64,000 nt of DNA, from assembly GCA_001949185.1 (NCBI GenBank), contig BDGG01000002.1:3527427-3591426 (forward strand). The letters run 5' to 3'. The position numbers were made by a program, and so were the translations under genes. The DNA comes from Ramazzottius varieornatus (lineage: Eukaryota; Tardigrada; Eutardigrada; Parachela; Ramazzottiidae). The notes under the pieces are model-generated. The model searched no databases. It had not been told where the DNA came from and was given only the letters and a program-made list of their open reading frames with translations. Below, one piece after another: positions 59,001 to 64,000 of this stretch. The first letter of the stretch is position 1, and every line of letters begins with the position of its first letter.

Positions 59001-60249
59001 GAACATTGTATCATCCTGTTCAGACAGACGATACGTCGATAATCCATAGGCCATTCTGCGGCTTTCATGCTGTCGTCTCTTGTTATCTATCCGATCGAAT
59101 ATCTCTTGGTGCTTCCTCAGTATCGCTTCTTTCCGATTCTATGAAGAAAATAAAACGTCAGTAACTCAATCTGTATGATTGTATAACTCAAAAGAGTTCT
59201 TTCAAGATAAAGCAGCGGAAAAGCAGCGTCTGCATACGCATCCAACACAGTAGGCTACGGCGTACAAGTATGCAGGTTTGTGAAAGACCAGATATCTTTG
59301 TTTCTCTACCCTTTCAATTTCTTCCAGCTTGCGTTTCCTCGCGAGTACTTCGTTCCTTCGTTGTTCATCCCTGTTTCGAAGTTCTTCAAGGAAGCGTCGT
59401 TTCTGTGTGGCTTGTTGCTGTTTAGCTTTGAAAGCTTGCAGTTGGGCCTGTTTGAGTTCGTCAAGTCGGCGTTTGTGTTCCAACATCTGTCGCTCGCGAA
59501 CCAGTTTAATTCGCTCGTCGCGTGTGAGACCGTCTACAAAAGACGAAGAGAACACAGAAAGTTAGTCACGACTCGCCAGGCAAAAAACAAATTAGAGCGG
59601 AACGTAAACTGTGCTTCATTACACCATGAAAACTCTGATGAGCCTGACAATTGCCAAAAATACCACACTGCATGGCTCCTCGCTGCGATATCCTGCCCAG
59701 CACTTCTTGTGCTTATTATCATAACAATATTTCTCAGGAAAAAATGCGCTGAAATGCTTGAGAGGTCGGCCGACATGATCGAATTACATCTCAGTGTTGT
59801 ACCGTTACGGCAACACTGAAATGAAAAATCGTGGGCGGATGAGTGTTAAATTACAGTTGTTGAATAACATCGATCACGAAGAGCCGACCAATCAACTACG
59901 GGCCAATCAATCCGCAGCCAAATTCTGCGTTTTATGGTGAGCCATGCAGTCTGGTACATTACCCACACAATAGTCAGGGCGCCCTCTAGTCGAATACTCC
60001 ACGCCCAACCATAAATGAGACTCATACTTCGTAAAACAACCGTAGGAAAAAGTCGGAAAACGCTATGACTGCAATCGACTCTGATTCATCCCTCAACGTA
60101 CCTTTAGACTTACGACTGGGCATGTTATGAGAGGAAGCATCTCCCATGTTGGCTACGTCCGAGGCTTCAGAGTCCGATCTTCCAAGACGGCGTTCTGAAA
60201 ATTTGGGATTCTCTGAGCCCATAATAGAAGGGCCCGAAGGAGAATCCAT
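56005..60249 (-). CDS. MAP7/ensconsin-family microtubule-associated protein
   Basis: Eight minus-strand exons: 60249-60102, 59533-59310, 59138-58889, 58787-58677, 58449-58085, 57753-57094, 57025-56466 and 56206-56005 (2520 nt, 839 aa). The N-terminal domain is a long basic helix (DERIKLVRERQMLEHKRRLD ... NRKEAILRKHQEIFDRIDNK) of the MAP7 microtubule-binding type. A Ser/Pro/Arg-rich linker follows, then an acidic middle region. A C-terminal charged helix (ELRRRKLEEEQREEEERNAR, then RLEAIKRMTKSG) resembles the MAP7 kinesin-1-binding region ending in EEIMKRTRK. Family members recruit kinesin-1 to microtubules. All phases agree. Two introns carry GTGGCGCA repeats. Confidence 0.82.
56285..56438. 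repeat. GTGGCGCA double-hairpin element (copies 15 and 16, MAP7 intron)
   Basis: AGATCGTCATCTTAATGGGCGCACG ... CGTGCGCCACTTGAGAAAACGATC, linker TCTACGAGTTTTCGTTGTCTTC, then TGGAGTGGCGCAAG ... GTGTGCGCCACCCGCG. It occupies the intron between MAP7 exons 7 and 8. Confidence 0.75.
57859..57966. repeat. GTGGCGCA element, one and a half units (copy 17, MAP7 intron)
   Basis: A right half (AACGTGCGCCAGCTGAACAAACTCAATAGG) is followed by a full hairpin GATCGTTTTTCCCAGTGGCGCATT ... ATACGCCACTTGGGAAAACGATC. Located between MAP7 exons 5 and 6. The truncated first unit and the same linker support the dimer layout. Confidence 0.75.
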
Positions 60250-63200
60250 TCTTTGGCGTTGTGTCGTTCAACTTCTCAGCTTGTCGATAACTCTACAAGA
60301 AGAAACCAACTTGAATGTCCAAGAACCGCAGATTCCAAATAAGAAGGTTATAGGAACAAGTAGCTGGATGGTTCCCTCAGTCACGTTGACATTCTTCAAG
60401 CCAACAGTTTCAAGACATCCACTTTAACGTGACAGTGAAGCATGGCAAAGCACATGCTTCACACTGTACTACTTGTACAATTTACGCGAAATCAGCACAA
60501 TCCCTCTCATTTAACAATTCAAACCTGGTGTTAGGTTTCAAATAAAATCGAGTATACACCACACAAACCAACAGTTGAGGTAAAACTGGTCATTCAAGAA
60601 AGCCGAACGTGTTTCCAAAGATGATACTCGAGCATCCGTCAGCAGCCTTATCTGGTGAGGTTATCACGCCGTTTCCATACCTTCGTTAGTGCAGAATAAC
60701 GCTAATCCTCCGCTCTGAATAGCACAAAATGGCAGCTTCCATCTAGTGAGGTATTACAGAAATCGTCTAGCGGAATGAAGTAATCTCTGCTAGCTGGAAG
60801 GAGTGCAACTGTCAACTGTGCAGGCAGCCCAGTGAACCCACGCAACTGTCTGCGTACGTGGGTGAGTACAAGCACAAATCAATCAGTCAATCTGCATGTA
60901 CATTTCTCCGTCCGCTACTTGATTGCTTTGTACATTTCCCGTGTTCCATCCGGCACAAGACTGCATCATGCTGCACGCAGAGTCCGCCTCATGGCTCATG
61001 CCTCATTTCTCACGTATCTTTCCTAACTGAACTAATTTCCGGCTGTTCTAATTTGTTTCTTATCTTTAATAATTATCTTGCTTGATCTGCTCAAGTATCA
61101 AGAAATAACTCTAAAACAACTCTTCAAAAGCTGCGTAGACCCAAAAGCGAAGAATCCCGTGATATCGACCTCAATAAATCGATCGGTAACGAGGAACTCC
61201 TCTTGCGAAACTTCGAGTGGCGCAGCGTTACCCTCACGTTGGTACTTTACAGAAACCTCGTTGTTTCTCGCCGCGTATGCTTTCGATCGAGCTGAGAAAA
61301 CTTTAACGTTAATTCATGCATCACGCCCTAGGCCTTGGAGAGGAAATGACCGCAGGTGAGTTGTTTGTGAAAGATCCGTAAAGTAAACCTTGCGGTTATA
61401 ATTGGCCTATTCAAAGAGCTCTTCGCCACAGCGGCATCACAAAAGCCCGATAATTTACCTTAGCTCGCTCGTTAATATTTCAAAAGGCTTTCCTTACCTT
61501 ACGTTTCTGACAAACATGCATGGGAAGTACCTTCTGATCAAGTCCGAGTGATAAAGCACCGACACGCGCCATGGCTCACTTGGATGGTCGTTGTCTCTCT
61601 TGAAATGCGTGCGAAATGGATCCTTCGTTTGATCTTCGCGAGCTTCGCTTATTATTTATGGTCCCTCTCGACCGATCAAACGTGGCCATACTTGTTTACA
61701 CACCAACCCGCCGGCGGCCGGACGTTCAATTAGACAACGAGACTACTTCGGATGGTCAGTTGATCAAACTACTTTCCGATAATTCGCCCCGATGTTTACT
61801 GATGGCCCGCAGTAATATGTCAGTAGAGCCAAATCGTTTCTATGAGGAGGAAAACGTGGCGGAAATGTGGCGACCTCCTGCTGGTCTTTTCAACCTGAGC
61901 CTGATTTCAGTGAGGGAGACACTCAAATGAAACCAGATGAGATGAGAGCATTTTAGGTCAGGATTATATGTGGAGTTGCTCGATGAGATTATTATGATCC
62001 CGACTTTATTTACAAATGATCATTGATCTCGACCACTGCGCGAGTACTGTCATATAGTCAATGATGTGTCGCTGTCGGCAAGTGAGGGAAAGAGATCTCG
62101 AGTTGCGGATTCTGCAGGAGACGATCATTGATCATTCCTGTCAGAAATGCTCCGACTGAGACACGAAGTAGCATGGAGCTTTTCACAGCTTCCTTGACAC
62201 AGAATTCCCGTCTGTAAATATGATTTCAATGTGGACACATGTGGTAAACGTTCGATACACAAGGTTTACTTTTGCATGTCAGAACCCGGAGCGTGCTCCT
62301 TTTATGCGCCACCTGACATAACTTCCTGAGTGTGCAGGGGCGGAAATGAATAAAAGATTCAAAGCAGCTGAACGAGACGCAGGTAAACGCAAAGAGTCAT
62401 GAACATCCCCGATCGATATTTTTATTATGGTACTCGCCTCCAGCACAATGGCATACCCTCTAAGAACTGCCTGTTATTATAATTATAGGATGCCAAGAAC
62501 GGACCAGTTTACGCACTTTGATGCCTGAAACACAACACTACGCCCGAAGACTTGCCGAACAATACCCCGTTTGCCGGAAAAAAAATGGTGCACGCGACAG
62601 CCGCGGTGCCCAGCTTTGGGGGCCTTCAAAGCAAGGCGTTTCGTCGACGTCAGCAGAAGACCCTTTGAAGTATCCCGAGCTACTGCACAATCAGTAATAT
62701 ACAATCAGTGCATATTATGCAGCTTGTGATGAGTAAAAGCTAATGTCGATTATACCGAAACTACAACGTTAATGAAGCCGTGTTTGGGTTCCTGCGTTTA
62801 GGGCGTCTTACCTTGATCTTCGCTGCTTGGGTGAGCTTCCGGGTACCGTGGTACGAAACGTCAAGTTGAAGACACAATGGCTGGCAAACAGTGAGACGTG
62901 TCAAATTATATTATGATGGTACTCAATACCTCCGTACAAGCAAAAAACCGGTTGTCGATGAAGCTTCCCGGTTCATAACCGTCCAAAAGTCAAACTTTGG
63001 GCATAGCTTCAGGCTTGCGATATCAGGGAAACGGTAACAGCGTTATGGGGAAAACCGCGGAGGAGAGGATAATCTCTAAACCGGCAAAACCGATAAAAAA
63101 TTCCACAAAGGAACAGCGGCAGAAGACGATTATTTTTGAAAAGAAACTGTCGATAGCCACATTTGAATGATGAAATGAGCTGAGATGAAGAAACAAACGC

Positions 63201-64000
63201 TGTGAATACGGATTCCGCAGATATCTTTTGTAAGGAGTTTACGCGCTGTAGTCTGATCGAGACAGAGTAAATTCAAGCCTCAAAGAGAGTCTGGTTGACA
63301 GTGATATGTTATGAAGCGGTTTCAGCACGTTCGTTTCGTATGTAAATTTTCATACGTGCCAATGGAGCTCTGTCATCTCCATCCTAACGATCGACTCACT
63401 TGGTCGTATCACTCTTATTCAGCGCTGACTAAACATTCAAAGTTGGAAAGTACGCTGTACGTATCGGCACAGTCGTATCTTAACTATCTTTGAGTCTTTG
63501 ACGGGTCTCAGCGACCACCTGTCGATGAATCAGCGTTGCGTCACACGAAACCTGGAAAAGGGAAAACATGGTTCAAGGATGCATGCTGCAGCATAGCCTT
63601 GAAAGTCTCAGCTGACCGAAGTATCAGGGAAAATAGGGATGCAAAACACGGCCTGGGTTCTCCATTTGAGTCGTCCACTGGCTGCGGCTAAGGTACCGCG
63701 CCGGTCTGCGAGGGATTCCACCTGGCCCAGTCGTCTGTATTGAGGTACTGATCAGGGACGACCGGCAATCTATAAAGATAGATCGATTAGTCTGGTTATG
63801 ACTACTGATGGCGTCGCCGAACGTAATAACGCAACCTCCGGGCGGCTTGCGGGGTACGCCGTTCCATCGATTCCATGCAGGTGCTGGGAATACTGTAGCT
63901 AACCTAGCATGCTCCAGGTTTCCCTTCCGGGTGAGTAAAGTGATAGAGACCTGAAAAGAGCAAGATCGCGTTGTCCCATGACGTGACTGTGGTACAAGCA
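60250..64000. other. 3.75-kb terminal region without recognised gene
   Basis: Upstream of MAP7. Short ORFs (61078-61359, 61548-61930, 62483-62704, 63311-63493) have no ATG context, splice structure or homology that I can support. A half palindromic element lies at 62301-62326. The right end may contain the edge of a gene outside the window. Confidence 0.4.
62301..62326. repeat. GTGGCGCA palindromic element, half copy
   Basis: TTTTATGCGCCACCTGACATAACTT, right arm only, same right-arm end as at 40425-40450. Confidence 0.4.

Noticed and set aside
61548-61930. ORFs upstream of MAP7
   Set aside because: No initiation context, domain or splice partner; likely chance.

Overview
The window is animal nuclear DNA. 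It carries intron-containing genes with GT-AG introns, mostly 60-300 bp, two arginine tRNA genes, and orthologues of animal-only families: 53BP1, a cyclic-nucleotide-gated channel, a gelsolin-family protein, SLC16 transporters, ADO, EGR, AIP1/WDR1 and MAP7/ensconsin. Compact spacing (about one gene per 4 kb) and short introns suggest a small-genome invertebrate, plausibly an ecdysozoan such as a tardigrade or nematode relative. The sequence alone does not fix the phylum. There is one 50-base N gap (2782-2831). Exon borders were placed by eye from splice consensus, reading phase and homology, and may be off by a base; most assembled CDSs sum to an exact multiple of three with no internal stop.

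Layout. 1-310: C-terminus of an LZTS/Fez1-like coiled-coil protein (+). 624-928: two convergent tRNA-Arg genes. 1179-3889: tandem pair of secreted cysteine-rich proteins (-). 4386-7901: CNG-type channel with a degenerate pore (-), whose 1.4-kb first intron holds a 650-bp foldback transposon. 9295-16029: a ten-exon 53BP1 orthologue (-), with a possible alternative first exon at 17738-17786. 19350-21862: three-domain gelsolin/severin/CapG-like protein (+). 22761-23906: secreted Gly/Asn-rich protein (+). 24361-26918: disrupted cathepsin-B-like gene followed by intact exons of unknown function (+). 27272-30924: tandem SLC16-like transporters (-). 31527-32752: ADO thiol dioxygenase (+). 33026-33661: orphan exon (-). 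39192-44605: EGR zinc-finger factor (+). 46973-50423: AIP1/WDR1 (-). 51170-52019: retroelement gag/ORF1-like relic. 53279-55611: tandem small multi-pass membrane proteins of unknown family (+). 56005-60249: MAP7/ensconsin (-). 60250-64000: no gene recognised.

The most striking non-genic feature is a family of short near-perfect palindromes with a GTGGCGCA...TGCGCCAC core. There are about seventeen full copies plus several halves, including four loci where two hairpins are separated by a conserved, itself palindromic linker. Many lie in introns, and one abuts a splice donor of the 53BP1 gene. A second inverted-repeat family has two copies (23038-23233, 38075-38285). The genes form no operon or pathway; the shared themes are actin and microtubule control (gelsolin, AIP1, MAP7), tandem duplications (Cys-rich, SLC16, membrane pair) and heavy colonisation by short inverted-repeat elements.
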